From NCBI GenBank assembly GCA_027475525.1, contig JAMWFC010000116.1, positions 434,001 through 498,000 on the forward strand: DNA of 64,000 bases, written 5' to 3'. Below are positions 51,915-63,828 of this stretch, piece after piece. The position numbers and the translations under genes are program-made. This DNA is from Macrolepiota albuminosa (lineage: Eukaryota; Basidiomycota; Agaricomycetes; Agaricales; Agaricaceae). The notes under the pieces were generated by a model that saw only the letters and a list, made by a program, of their open reading frames with translations, was not told the DNA's origin and made no database searches. Position 1 is the first letter of the stretch. Each line of letters begins with the position of its first letter.

Positions 51915-54812
51915 TTAGTTTAACCAATACCTTTTGCGTAAATTATAGTTATGACAAGCTACTTGATACTGTTTGGCCTTGAAAACATCTGATATTCTCT
52001 TTGTTTTGTGAATACCTTGACTAGCAGCATGGTTTCCATAACCTCCTGGTGGTGGAGGATCATCTCCTGCTCCAGGATTGTTTGTTATTGAAGAAAGTCT
52101 TGGCATGATTGTACCATGGAGATGGTTACTATAAAAAAGCCTTTTTTGGATTAGTAAATAATGAAGTTAGTCATAATCAATGCTTACCAAAGACAATTGT
52201 TACAAGTTTCAATGTACACTCCCCACTGAGTGTATGCAAAATTGAACTCATCTAAATGAAACTTTTTAAGATATTGCATGCATATTGATATGTCCTGATC
52301 ATGGTCAATGTGCTGAGGAGACATATAATTTGAGCATGCAAATAGATTGCTGCCAGTTGATCTCAAACGATTCAAAGTATCACCTCCATCATCTGCTTCA
52401 TTTTCTGAAATAATTTTACCAGTTAGAGGAGGGTGCATTGCCTTTGCTAGATTTGTTAGAATGTCAGCAGCCTAAAAATTAACTAGATCAAAATATATCT
52501 ACAAACAAGTCACTGAAATCTCACTTCTGCATGATCAAACATTATAGAAATCTCAGCATCTGTAGCTGCATTGATTCCCTGATATTCTGAGTATCCATCC
52601 CCAGCACGTCCACCCTGAGGCTGTCGAGAACCAATAGCTTGCATTTGGCCATATCGCCAAGCCTCAAGAGTATGCCCTCACTTCAAAGTTTGCAGATGTG
52701 ATACTGCATGATGATGCTGAATCAAATGACCTAATGTTTTGGTTTCTGCAGCTTCAAATTGAACTGCACCAATCTATTTCTCATTGTAAGTCTTGAGTAT
52801 ATTATAAAAAAAATCCTACCATTTCAGAGAGATTGTCTGCATTTAAAAGAATCACAACATCTTTTTTGCATTGCAAATACACAGCTGGGCGGTGTGCAAT
52901 CTTTCTGAGACCAAGTTCATCAGGTGAATAATATTTGTGATTAGAGGTAATTTTTTTCCCAGTCTAATAAAATTTCAGCATACAAAGTTGAAGTAGATGA
53001 GATACTATACATACAAAAGAAGGCAAGCGATCATTAAGAGGAGCACAAGTCAAGACATGTCCCTTCAGTTTTATATAGTCCTTTCTTTCTTTTACAAGCA
53101 TAATCATTACACACTGATCTGCTTCAGGTAGATTTTTACATTTTTGGCAATTTTTAGCAGTCAATGAGGTGTTTGTTTCATCAATATCCATTTCAGATAA
53201 GGGATTTTTATCTGCTTTTGAAATTTGTCCAGATTTCGATTTGAAAGGCAAAGACATAGGAAATGGTTGTTGGAAAGCTTTATGTTTCACCCTAGTATTC
53301 TCTTTTTGAACAGATTGAGTTTTGCTCAAAATAAGAGCTAGCCGTGAATGCATTTTTTCTGGAGTATGCCTATACTTGGCAGGATTCAGACCATGTAGAT
53401 GCTTGTGAGCCTTCTTAGTGTCCCAGTCACATGCCTAGAGCTTATATTGAGTATTGATTAAAGAGTGAATATAAGAATTTTTACCAGAATTCCTTGTTTT
53501 ACAAGACTTGGCAATAGCCATGTATTCCAAGCATCATTAAAGTTACTGAGAGTCATTAAGAAGAAAATGGAAGATGGTCTTGATTCATTGGGAATAATGC
53601 ATCCATCATTACTCAATCCTTGAAGCAGCAAGTCAATACTATAAGAAGTGTGGGCCCGGTGGCACTGCTAAAAAATAATCAGCAATATACTATATACTAT
53701 AAAATCAAAAATCAACTTTTTGTGAAACATTATCAGATTGATCATGAAATGCCTCTGGTGCCCACTTATCAAAAACAAGGCCAAGAGATTCTTTCCAGGT
53801 ATAATTTCGAAAACTCTTTGTAATATGAGATGCAGAACGTTCAAGTGTTGTGTCAGGTGCACAGACTGAGAGAATAACAGTAGCTAGCCCAGATTTTTTT
53901 ACACAAGTTTTCCAATAGTTATGTCGCCAGATTTTGCACAGACTGAGAGAATAACAGTAGCTAGCCCAGATTTTTTTACACAAGTTTTCCAATAGTTATG
54001 TCGCCAGATTTCTTGTGATAAAGCTCTCATTTTATGCAGAGCTTCTACAACCTGCACTGGGCTATTAGAATACTATAGCAAATATTAATACTTGATACAT
54101 ATACATTACATAGTATACTTACTTGAGAATCAGGAATATCCAAGATAAAAAAACTCTCTAAAATCTTGTGCCATCTCCATACAAAGCTCAAGTTGTTTCT
54201 CTGGATGATTGATGTAAAAAGAATTCCATGAACTGTGTGTTCTGGATGAGAATGGAGGAGGTGATACAAAAGTTGGAGCAGATTTAATTTGAAAATCAGA
54301 AGGTCCTGTTTCTTCATCCTCTTCATCATCAGAATCAACATCTGGAATCATCATGCTGTTTTTTGGTGGTGGCTACACTTCAGACTGAGTGATTATCTGT
54401 TTAGTAGTAATGCATACACTTGCCATATCCAAATGAATCTCCTGTTCTGTACGGAGAATATCAAGTGCAACATCTGGACGATTGCAGCTTTGATACCAGA
54501 GAACATTGATGAATAGAAATGCTGCTTGTGGCTCTGACATTTTGAGTCCACAACTAATTCTAGCCCACTCAACCAAGAGAAATCTCTGCTGAAATAAATG
54601 AGACATTGAAATCTATCAAAAAAACACAACACACCTGGGATTTGGAAACTGCAAGCAGCTTATCTTGTAAATCCTGCACAAGCTTGAAGAAATTTTTAGA
54701 GAACAGCCTTGGAGAGTTCATCTCCTTGTTATGCCATTCTATAAAAACTCCTGTTACAACTGAATTTCGGATAAAGTCATAATTCTGGTCCAACAGCTTG
54801 GGAGCTACAACA
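51915..54812 (-). CDS. Putative 2OG-Fe(II) dioxygenase gene of a mobile element
   Basis: Many exons on the minus strand; the 5' end beyond 54812 is not resolved. N-terminal and middle parts (WARISCGLKMSEPQAAFLF; an acidic DVDSDDEEDEETG stretch; a CX2C..C motif NCQKCKNLPEADQC) have no assignment. The C-terminal domain reads QAIGSRQPQGGRAGDGYS, then YMSPQHIDHDQD (HxD candidate), FAYTQWGVYIET, and, after an intron, NHLHGTIMPRL (distal His and Arg candidates), ending LRKRYW. This order fits the double-stranded beta-helix of 2OG oxygenases, of which TET/JBP-like versions are known in Agaricomycete transposons. One in-frame TGA (52680-52678) and the 77-bp duplication at 53858 break the frame; removing one 77-bp copy restores it. 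Confidence 0.45.
53858..54011. repeat. Exact 77-bp tandem duplication inside the dioxygenase gene
   Basis: 53858-53934 equals 53935-54011 at all 77 positions, and identity stops at both borders. Because 77 is not a multiple of three, it shifts the frame. With a single copy the minus strand reads through RHNYWKTCVKKSGLATVILS.. into APDTTLERSASH without a break. Confidence 0.95.
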
Positions 54813-54829
54813 AACATAATCACTACAGA

Positions 54830-55100
54830 TCAGATGGCAAGTAAGAGCCTAGGATAACAAGCAATATCTCAGAAAATATAGATCACACTAGATCTCCAGT
54901 GGATCAGGTATGTGAAGAACAGATAGTGGTTGTCGAGAACAAAGAGTCAATTGACATGTGACAGATGTATCAGGTATATGATGACATAGACTTTGTCTAA
55001 ATGCAGAACTTAAGTCACACAGCATACAAATAAATGATTGGGTATTTTAAATCAAAGGCTGATAGAAAAATTATTGTGTAAATAGCAAAAGATACTGTGG
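54830..55100. other. No gene resolved
   Basis: Probably holds the 5' exons or promoter of the dioxygenase gene; nothing supportable. Confidence 0.3.
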
Positions 55101-55109
55101 AGTAGACTG

Positions 55110-55995
55110 TACTTGTAAGACATCTTCCTTCATCTGTATCCCAGAACCAGACCAATCCATCGGAACCTAGTGCATACAGAAATGTTTATTCTAGATTGAA
55201 AGAAGTGGATGAAAGTTTTCAAGCATGCTGACCTGCAGTGGACCGATCCATTCAGGGTGTTATGTATGGAACAACTTGAACGTGTGAAGCTTTTGCAGGA
55301 CACCTTTGATGCAGTCCAGCTGGTCAACTCTGATGATGACCTTGACACCGCTGAAACACTGCTCGAGCTGCATGATATGGTTTTGTACGGCTTCACGTTT
55401 GAGGTTCTGGAATTTGAGAAAGTGTCAGCAGTAGTCCCATGATGTGGACATGGAACACACGTTGATGAAGGAGGTGAGCTCAATGCCAATAGGAAATGTG
55501 CCACCTCTTCCTGGTGTTCGAAGGATTGTGCATCCTTCTGTTCAACAAGAATAGAAGACAAATAAACAGTTTTCTTTTCTCTGATTTCAGTATTCTTCTT
55601 GTGCTTTGGAACTGCTTTGATTTCAGGAGTTGCTGGGCCACCCTTGATTGTAACGGGAACACTACAAAGGATTTGGTCAAGACTGAGAATAGTAAATATG
55701 GCTTTTTAACATGCCTCTTTTTCGTGCAATAGGATCAATGATCTTCTTGTTTTGCGTCCAAATGGAATCCCACTCCAAGGATACGACAGACTGGGAAGGA
55801 CCTTGCAACAGCATGAACTGTGTAAGTGCCTTGACCGTCATGCCACGACAGTGAATACCTGCATTGAGTCAAAATCCTGGACTGAATGAAGTGCTCAACT
55901 GCAACATACCGCGCACAGTAGGTACACTGGGAAAACACGCACTGGACATCCCACACTCTAATGACCTTGTCACACCCTCCACTGATAATGAGCGC
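55110..55995 (-). pseudogene. WD40-repeat protein fragments
   Basis: Minus-strand pieces LIISGGCDKVIRVWDVQ (about 55990-55940), a following HDGQGTYTVHAVARS stretch after a possible intron, and YALGSDGLVWFWDTDEGRC (about 55172-55112). Each resembles one blade of a WD40 propeller such as those of Cdc4-like F-box proteins. Frames between the pieces are broken. The antisense plus frame 55209-55442 is probably a shadow. Confidence 0.4.
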
Positions 55996-55996
55996 A

Positions 55997-56058
55997 AGTT
56001 AAGTTAGGTTATGTTAGGTTAGGTTAGTCTGAGACAAAGACGAGACGAGACGAGACGT
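55997..56058. repeat. Degenerate TTAGG-like and GACGA microsatellites
   Basis: GTTAAGTTAGGTTATGTTAGG followed by more TTAGGT units, then (GACGA)n at about 56036-56056. Short simple repeats at the edge of the gene-fragment cluster. Confidence 0.8.
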
Positions 56059-56411
56059 GCCCGAGGTTTGGTGTGGCAAGGGCCATGTCACCGTTTGCGT
56101 GGAGAGGCGCGGTGAGTTGCTCGGTGAGTACAGACAGTGCTTGGTTCGCGAGTTGGCTTGGTCTGTGTGGTGTGGTGTGGTGTGATGCGTGGGGTGTTAG
56201 TGCGGGGAAACGAGAGGAGAGGAAAACCTGGGGGGGGGGGCGTACCGGATACATGATTGCGTGCCATTGGATCGGGCAAGACCCCGCGAGCACACACAAG
56301 GAAGTGACCCTTGCAATACCGGAGCCTACGAGTGAAGCTAATTCAAGTCCTCCTCGTCGCTGTTATTGCTATCATCTTCCTTTGCTGAAACAATAGTGTA
56401 AACACCACGAC

Positions 56412-56621
56412 GTGTCCGACGCTCGTTCACATTCAAGTGGGACGTTGGATGAGATCGCTCATCACTCAAAGCACAAGTCTTCATCGGACTCGAACCAGAC
56501 GGACCTCAGTGATCCAAGTACCTTTGCTAAGGATCCAGCCCTTCACCAGTCGTTCTATGGAATCGCATATACTCCAGAGGGCTCACAGCTCCCTGACTGC
56601 GGGAATAGCCTCAGTGCGTAG
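56412..56621 (+). pseudogene. GH17 beta-1,3-glucanase fragment
   Basis: A 69-codon frame with QTDLSDPSTFAKDPALHQSF and YGIAYTPEGSQLPDCGNSL, the conserved start of the catalytic domain in basidiomycete GH17 cell-wall glucanases. It then ends at a stop, with no barrel following. Only a fragment. Confidence 0.55.
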
Positions 56622-56759
56622 TTTAATCTGAGAAAATGCCCGTTAGGACAGAGATGGTGTGTGGATCCTGGAGTCGGATGAGGAGGCTTGAGAGATTGTG
56701 AGGAAGTTTGAGATTGGCGTGGAGGGTCTGAGAGGGGATCAGGAGGTGTCGGATACGGT

Positions 56760-57420
56760 TTCACAGCATATGTTGTGGGATCGGATGGAGTTGGTAGAAG
56801 AGAAATGGTTTGGGACTGAGGAGTTGAATGCATAACATTGCGTCGTAAACTTTTCCGAGGTCCGTTACATTACTTCCGTCGTTTACGACCTCATTCAACT
56901 CACTTCCTTTTGAAGAGCACCTTGGCCTTATGCCGCTGCAGATGGTCATGAATGGTGACTCACACGTGACTTCCTTCATGCGCCTGGTCCCGTATCGCAA
57001 TGATGATGAGACGTGTTTAGAGCAGGACGTGCTCGTAGCGGATCCGCTTGATGAGAAGATGATTGAGTTGTTCCAGTAGATGGTGATTGAGAATAGGAAA
57101 ATCTTGATGGAGAGCTTCAGGCCTGTTCCGACGAAACTTGTGAGGACATGGGCTGCTTATGATGTACGTTGTTTGATCATGCGATTTTGATGAGTTTGAT
57201 ATTGACGAGTTGTGTTCTTTTTTTCCGTTTCGTTGCAGAATTGTGTGCCGAAAGTGAAGACTGGGCATGTTGTTCCGGGTGTTGACCTAAACCAAGTCAC
57301 ATTTCAACCTCTCGAAAGGAATGAACATATAATTCGCTGCAGTAGCAACACAAAAACAGTCTTTTCTATATCATGCAGTGAGGGAATTGTGATGAATGTA
57401 ATAGATGGAGTACTTACGAG
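56760..57420 (+). pseudogene. Fragment of an unidentified gene, intron retained
   Basis: Plus-strand pieces DPLDEKMIELFQ (stop) MVIENRKILMESFRP and, after an apparent 78-nt intron (GTACGTTG..GTTGCAG), NCVPKVKTGHVVPGVDLNQV. The intron and coding-style sequence indicate genomic capture of a real gene. I do not recognise the protein. Confidence 0.35.
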
Positions 57421-57684
57421 CACATATTCTGGGCTTTAGGTAGACTTGAGGCCATGGTCAAAATCCTGTGATAAAATCCACTTCTGAAAGTGACGTACTT
57501 GCTCATAATCAAGAGCTCCGTGCCCTCGAATGTAGGCTTGGGGTCTGCCTTGAAGAACACATTGACAGTCACAAAGTGAGTGAATCTGCAAAGACAGAGT
57601 TCTAGAAACTGCGTGAACTTCAGTCTGAAGGATCACAGGCGAAAGAAACATACTTCATGTTTTTGACTTACCCCTTTGACAAAT

Positions 57685-58890
57685 TGCTTTCCGTCTTCAT
57701 TGATAACACCTTTTGGAAAACGGATTTTCCTGAAGCAGATATTTTTGTACATTTGCTGAGTGTCCTCTGCGTAAAAGGGGCTCCATCTGCAGCACATTTC
57801 AAATAGTAGGACGCCTAGTGACCAAAAGTCGATAATCTTGGAATAGCTGTGCACGGAGAGGAGTATTTCTGGCGTGAGGTACTCGGTGGTGTTGCAAAAT
57901 GTCATTGCCAACTCATCGGACCGTAGATCGGCCTTTGACAGTCCGAAATCACAAAGAGCTACATGGCCCGTGGCATCGAGAAGGATGTTCTCTGGTTTGA
58001 GGTCGCTGTGCGACAAGTAAGCCCATGTACATTATATGGTAGGGCAATGAGACACACCGGTAGATGATGCCGAATTTGTGTAGATGCTCGAGTGCGAGAA
58101 CAAGCTCTGCAATGTAGAACCTTGCACGTTCTTCACTAAAGCGTGTCTCATGCTGGAGATGCCAAAAGAGCTTGCTGCCGCTCTTGAAGTCTGTAACGAG
58201 GTAGAGGTCCGAGTCAGTCTGGAAGCTAAACTTGAGGCCGACAAGGAACGGTGAGTCTAGTGAGCACTGGAGAATCTTGTGTTCTCCTATTGTGTGGGCG
58301 ACTTCCTTCTTTGCGACAATCTCCTTTTTAGAGAAGACTTTCATTGCGTATATGTGCTTGGTGTCACGCTTTTGGACCTGGAAAACCTTGCCAAAGGTGC
58401 CTCGGTCGATGAGCTTGAGGAACTCGAAATCCCGTGGGGTAAGAGGAAGTTTTGTCTGCAATAAGACATTGATTAATAGGCGGGGAGAATATGAAACGTA
58501 ACAGCCGATAACGGACTTTGTATTGTTCAAACATTATCTGAAGGCGCATCTCGCCAGTGACAGGCTTGTTCTCGAATGATTTTAGCCTGGAAAAGGAAAT
58601 GTTGAGAGGATTGAGGGAGATGGTGGGAGGGACCTACTTGTACCACTGGTTGATGGTGTGGTTGTGTATGAGGACGGGTTTGACTTGGACAACTCCGAAG
58701 AAACCCTGGTCCTGGACAGAGCGGTCATAGATGTTGAAAGTGATGAGAGAATGCTCAGATGTGATGTCGCTGGAGTTGGAATGAGTGATAAGAGATATGG
58801 GGTGGGTCGAGAGATGGGCTTACAAGGAGACCTCGTGTTTCCAGACCAGCACAGGAACATTGCAGCTGGCACAGGAAGGGGATAGAGATG
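57685..58890 (-). pseudogene. SCH9-like AGC kinase fragment (C2 end plus kinase domain), chimeric 3' end
   Basis: Minus strand: end of a C2 domain (NIYDRSVQDQGFFGVVQVKP, IHNHTINQWYK), then the kinase domain FEFLKLIDRGTFGKVFQVQ, YAMKVFSKKEIV, LYLVTDFKSG, IIYRDLKPENILL, CDFGLSK, EYLTPEILL, FWSLGVLLFEMCC, GKQFVKG. C2 plus AGC kinase is the Sch9 nutrient kinase downstream of TORC1. Damage: the first Gly of the P-loop is Asp, APE is TPE, and the domain stops after GKQFVKG. A following exon (FTHFVTVNVFFKADPKPTFEG) does not belong to Sch9. Introns are kept, so the fragment was copied as DNA, not from mRNA. Confidence 0.7.
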
Positions 58891-59523
58891 CCCTCCTCCA
58901 AAAACAAAACCATTGGTTTGTGTGCAGAAGGCCCCCAAACGAGAAGATCCAGAAGTTGAAAAAATAACTATGTAACTGTAAGTTCTTATTATATTGACAC
59001 AGACATATAGGAAAGACATACCTCAAGATTGTGCAAAGAGAGGACTTGGATATTATCAACCTGTAAAGACCAACGCTGCATCAGGATACCAGGGCCCCAA
59101 GTCCCTTGATATCACACCGGGAGTTCCACTTTGGGGGCCGTTTCAGAGTGTTGGAAAACAGGGACAAGAAAGTTGAGTGCCTACCTTTATATACCCCTGT
59201 GGTCGTTAAACAATTAGTGATGGTTTAACGCAACTCTTGTTGACCAGCACGTGAATTACCCAGCACATTCAAGCACCCTGATCAACACAACATTCTAGTT
59301 GATTTTTTTTCACTCATTCCTCCAGTCTTGCATTTAGGTTACATGTCAACATGTGCCTTTATAACTCTCTAGTTCTCCTCTCATTCACTTTCCACAACAG
59401 AGCTCTGCTGACACGTACTTCATGCTAAATAATCTATGTCATTTTATTGATACGAATTAATTTATCTGCATTGTATTCATTGTAATGCTGGTAATCTGGA
59501 TGTAAATGCTAAGTGTAAGTAAT
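58891..59523. other. No gene seen
   Basis: AT-rich, short frames only. Confidence 0.4.
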
Positions 59524-61500
59524 CTATGCGTTATTGTATTCATCTTGAGAGGTATCAATAATTGAAAAGAACCATCCATCAAAACTGGTCGAAACATGAG
59601 ATGGAGCGTTGACATCTTCGGTTGTCAAGAGAGTCTTCTTGTGATTATCAAGGAGGAAATCCATATGCATTGTACATGTGTGAATGTGAGCGCCCTAAAA
59701 GCTTTACTATGAGGAAAGTTTGAGAACAAAGAGGACAATAGAAAATTTACAGCATTCTTTGCGATGTTTTGAGAAGTATTGAATGAATCAACAAAACGAA
59801 TCTAAGAAATTGTTAACTTGTTATAGCCTGACAAGAATGCAAATACTTACAAGAATTTTTTTGTCGGGTGAATATTCAGATGCAGTCATAGCTCGAAGGA
59901 ATTATTTGGACCGGTATAAAGGATCATTTGCATTGTCATTGTCGTGAATGATGAGCCCTTCGCCTATGGGATATCCACGTCCATTGAGAAATCGCTTGAT
60001 TGACTTCAGTGCCCGTTTTTCATATTCACGGCATTCTTCAGCATTTAATGTTGTTCCAATAGTATCAATGGGCTCTGACTCAATGAGGCTAGTTACTTGA
60101 GTGACTTCAGTAACGATCTTTCCAATGAAAAAAGCATCGATGAGGAGAAGTGCCTGATCACTATCTCCAAATGTCTGAAACAATAATGTAACTATTAACG
60201 GTATGCTTGATAAAAATAAGTAACTCACCTCAATAAAAGATGGAGTTTCAGAGCCTTTCTCAACAAAGTCGTAGTTGAACCCTTCCTTGAGAGCGATGAA
60301 GAGTGGGTGTGACTGAAGACCTATATAATCTGTAGTTCCAAATAAAAGCCCAGCCGTAAGTTGTTTTTTTATTGAACTTAGAGATTCAGGTGACAATGTG
60401 CGAATATACTCTATCTGTAGAAGGATTGAGGCTATAAAATACAAGTTATGAAAAGAAAAAAACATACAGTGACATTTGGAATAAAGTCGACTATGAGAAG
60501 CATTGGATCATGTCCATTGTGAAGCACCATCTCAGTAAGTCCAGTTGCGGAATTCAAGAGTGTTTGTGGAGGCCAGGTTTCTAGTCTAGTTCCGATTAAG
60601 GGAGTTATCTTCTTGATAAAGTTGAGATTGGTAGTGGTATCGAAGCCATGAGAAAGAAGCAGAATAAGGAAAGGAGACACTGATAATAATAGTTGATCAT
60701 GAAGAATGGTTAACCGAAGTATGAAACCATATGTTTGATATGCAAAGACATCATCATGTGAGAAAATAATTCCCAGAATAAAACGTGGCATGAAGATTTT
60801 GGGAGCTACTTCAGCCCAGTGCCCAGTGTTGACGACAAGTGACAATAAAGCTGCCCAAGTTGAGCATACAGGAGCATTTCCAACACCTTCACCACTAAGA
60901 TAAATATAAGTCATAAATATATTCTAAAAGAAAAACATCAACATACATATTGATTTTCAAGCGAGGGCCTAACAAGCCATTAATGTTAAAATTTTTGACC
61001 ATTACGCCAGAGGCCAAACCTGAGGAAGGAAGCGCTTCATCTTTTACTAGAGCTTGGATGTGAGTATATAGGATAGATGCAGCCTCATCTGCAGTGGAAG
61101 CTGCAATAGCTAAAAGATCGTCATAGTCAAGCGGCTTGAGAAAGATGCCTTGGATGTGTGAGATCCACTCATCCTTGACAAGTTGATTAGCATCAAAGGC
61201 AGGATTGAAAGCTTGATTGGAGGCTGAGTTGTTGTAGAGAGCAATGGACGAGTCCGAATCTAGACCAGGAAATGATGCAGCAGTAATATTGTTGACCTGA
61301 GCGTTCGAAAATGCAGTAGACGTGGAAATTGGTGCAGAATTAAGAGTAATACCGAATTCCGAAGTGATGGTGTGTTCTGTTAAAATTCTTGCGGTATCGG
61401 AAGATTCAGTTGCAGAGTCAGCTACTGTCGGCGCATAGTTCTCATAGATTCCAAGCAGCAGGATCAATTGGGATATCCTCCTACATTGAGTCAGTTTCAA
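59524..61500 (-). CDS. Transposon-associated multi-exon gene, possibly HECT-like
   Basis: Coding blocks: 61500 to about 60955 (MKLTQCRRISQLILLLGIYE.., DYDDLLAIAASTADEAASIL), 60905-60480 (GEGVGNAPVCSTWAALLSLV, PRFILGIIFSHDDVFAYQTY), 60420-60240, 60175-59850 and 59770-59524 (AHIHTCTMHMDFLLDN .. DEYNNA*). The C-terminal HTC.. motif followed by an F..W..I segment near the end recalls HECT E3-like proteins of Agaricomycete mobile elements, but I hold that loosely. One in-frame TAA (59904-59902, after DPLYRSK) breaks an otherwise continuous product. It may have further exons upstream (61990-61680). It is divergent from the Helitron helicase, about 400 bp away. Confidence 0.4.
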
Positions 61501-62983
61501 CTTAGTTGCATGAATTATATGTACTCACGGTATTATCAGATGGTGATGTTGAAATTAAAGAAGTGGATAAAGGCAATGCTGACTAATAAAAAATCAGACA
61601 AATGCGACATTGACAAAAAGAAGCTTTTACGTTTGGCAAAGAATTATTGGTCATCTAAAATATCATAAAGATTATTTAGAGATGTAACGATATGAATTTG
61701 ATACGTACTGTGATGCGTAAACAACGACTTTCACAAGAAGGTTTAGTAGAGTCTTCATTAATTTCTGCAGTATGAAACCTATCCCATAGGCATAGTGCAA
61801 GGCAGAAATGATGCCCATGATTGTTTATTGGACCCACAATAGGTTGAGAAGTCGGTGCTAAAAACAGACAAATGAGAACCAATTCATTTGAAGCGCAACA
61901 ACATACCGATAAACAACACACTACGCACAGGATCAGATGAATTAGATGGATCAATGTGGAAGTCTGTGCTTCAGTGGATGCAATCAAATACATTCACAAG
62001 TACATTTACAAGGGCCATGATAGGACAACTTTGGAAATTGCTAGAGGAGAGAGGGATGAAATCAAGGAATACTTGGATGCCAGATACATTTCTGCTCCTG
62101 AGGCTTGCTGGCACATCTTTGAATTCAACATGCATGCTGAATATCCTTCAGTATACAGATTGCCTGTGCACTTGAAAAATCAACATGAAGTTTATTTTTC
62201 AGATGATGAACCAATACAGGTGGTAGCTGCTAGACCCAATGCAGACAAAACTGCAATCACAGCTTGGTTTGAAGCCAATACCAGGTTTCTCAATAATAAC
62301 ATCACTTATCAGCACTTTCCAACCAAGTTTGTTTATGAGGAATCTAAATGGAGTTGGAAGGAGAGGCAGAGAAGGACAGCAATTGGGAGGATGTATTTTG
62401 CTTCTCCAAGACAGGGAAAAAGATTTTATCTCAGGATGCTTTTGATTGTTATGACCAATGCAACTTCATGGGCTGATCTCAGGACAATTAATGGCCATAT
62501 CTATCCAACTTATCAGGAAGCATGCAAGGCTCTAGGTCTTTTGGAGGATGATGCAGAATGGAGGCAATGTCTCACTGAAGCTGCTCTAATCCAACTAGGA
62601 TCAGCTCTCAGGCAGCTGTTTTGCACTATTCTATTCCACTGTGCTCCTGCCACTCCTGAGGATCTATAAGACAAATTTAAGCATTCTATCTGTGATGATC
62701 TATGATACAAATTGGAACATACAAGACAGTACAGGGACTGAGTCTTTACCAATGAAGATGTTTATGACTATGGCCTTTATCTTATCAATGACACCTTGAT
62801 GAATTTTGAGAAAACTCTGAAAGACTTTCCCAATATGCCAGAAGCTCAACAAAATTGGAATATAGTTCCAGGTAATTGGCATTTGCATAAAAAATTGACT
62901 TGAATACTGATTAAACTATTTTTCTAGGCAATAGGCTTTTAGAAGATGAAACCAATTATGATGTTGAGGAGCTAAAGCAAAGA

Positions 62984-63598
62984 GTGGAGAAAAACAAGGC
63001 CAAGTTCAATATAGAACAACTAGAAATCTTTGATGCTGTCATGAACTCTGTGAACAACAATTTGGGCAGGATGCTATTCATTCACAGTGCTGGAGGATGT
63101 GGCAAAACCTTTGTCTGCAATATTCTGGCTGCTGCTATTCTTTCCAATGAAGATGTGGCATTATGTATAGTATCATCTGAGATTGCTGCCTTATTGTTGG
63201 AAGGAGGTAGAACAGCTCATTCAAGATTCAAAATTCCCATACCTGCTCTTAACACATCTATTGCCAATATTAAGAGAGGAACTCAGTTATCACAGCTCAT
63301 ACTTTGCACCAAGGTTGTTACTTGGGATGAAGTTTCAATGCAACACAAAAATGCCATTGACTCTGTAGATCGTGGCTTCAGGGACATCTTTGATAATGAC
63401 ATTTCTTTTGGTGGAGTTACTGTGGTTTTTGGAGGGGACTTTAGACAAACTCTTCCAGTGGTTCCACATGGACTCAGGCAGCAGATAATTGCTGCTTCAC
63501 TCAAAAGAGGCCGACTTTGGGATTATATTGAAGTCCACTACTTGGTCCAAAATATGAGATTGAATCAGACTGCAGAGAATATTGCTCATATAGCTTGA
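62984..63598 (+). pseudogene. Helitron PIF1-like helicase domain, longest open segment
   Basis: 204 codons open from 62984. Motifs I (GGCGKT), II (DE in WDEVSM) and III-like (GGDFRQ.LPV) are intact and would couple ATP hydrolysis to strand displacement. A TGA at 63596-63598 ends the frame, but homology continues (LLDVSAGKNLGPGETVKLHG). Confidence 0.75.
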
Positions 63599-63674
63599 TT
63601 GTTAGATGTTAGTGCAGGGAAAAATCTAGGACCTGGAGAAACAGTCAAACTGCATGGAAGGATAATCTGTGATG

Positions 63675-63828
63675 ACAATTCTATCACTGGATTGATTTCT
63701 TCCACATATCCTGATATTGGTCATCCTCAAAATGATCAGTATTACCTGGACACAATTCTATCACTGGATTGATTTCTTCCACATATCCTGATATTGGTCA
63801 TCCTCAAAATGATTAGTATTACCTGGAC
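63675..63828. repeat. 77-bp tandem duplication in the Helitron helicase
   Basis: 63675-63751 and 63752-63828 match at 76 of 77 positions (GATCAG versus GATTAG). A single copy keeps the helicase frame open (..YYLDWTILSDKNSDIEEIN); the duplication introduces a stop. Confidence 0.95.

Noticed and set aside
55209..55442. 77-codon plus-strand frame as a gene
   Set aside because: Overlaps WD40 fragments on the minus strand and has no recognisable partner exons; undecided, but not supportable.
55998..56027. Internal telomere repeat
   Set aside because: Only a few degenerate TTAGG(T) units; fungal telomeres are usually TTAGGG, and the tract is too short to claim.
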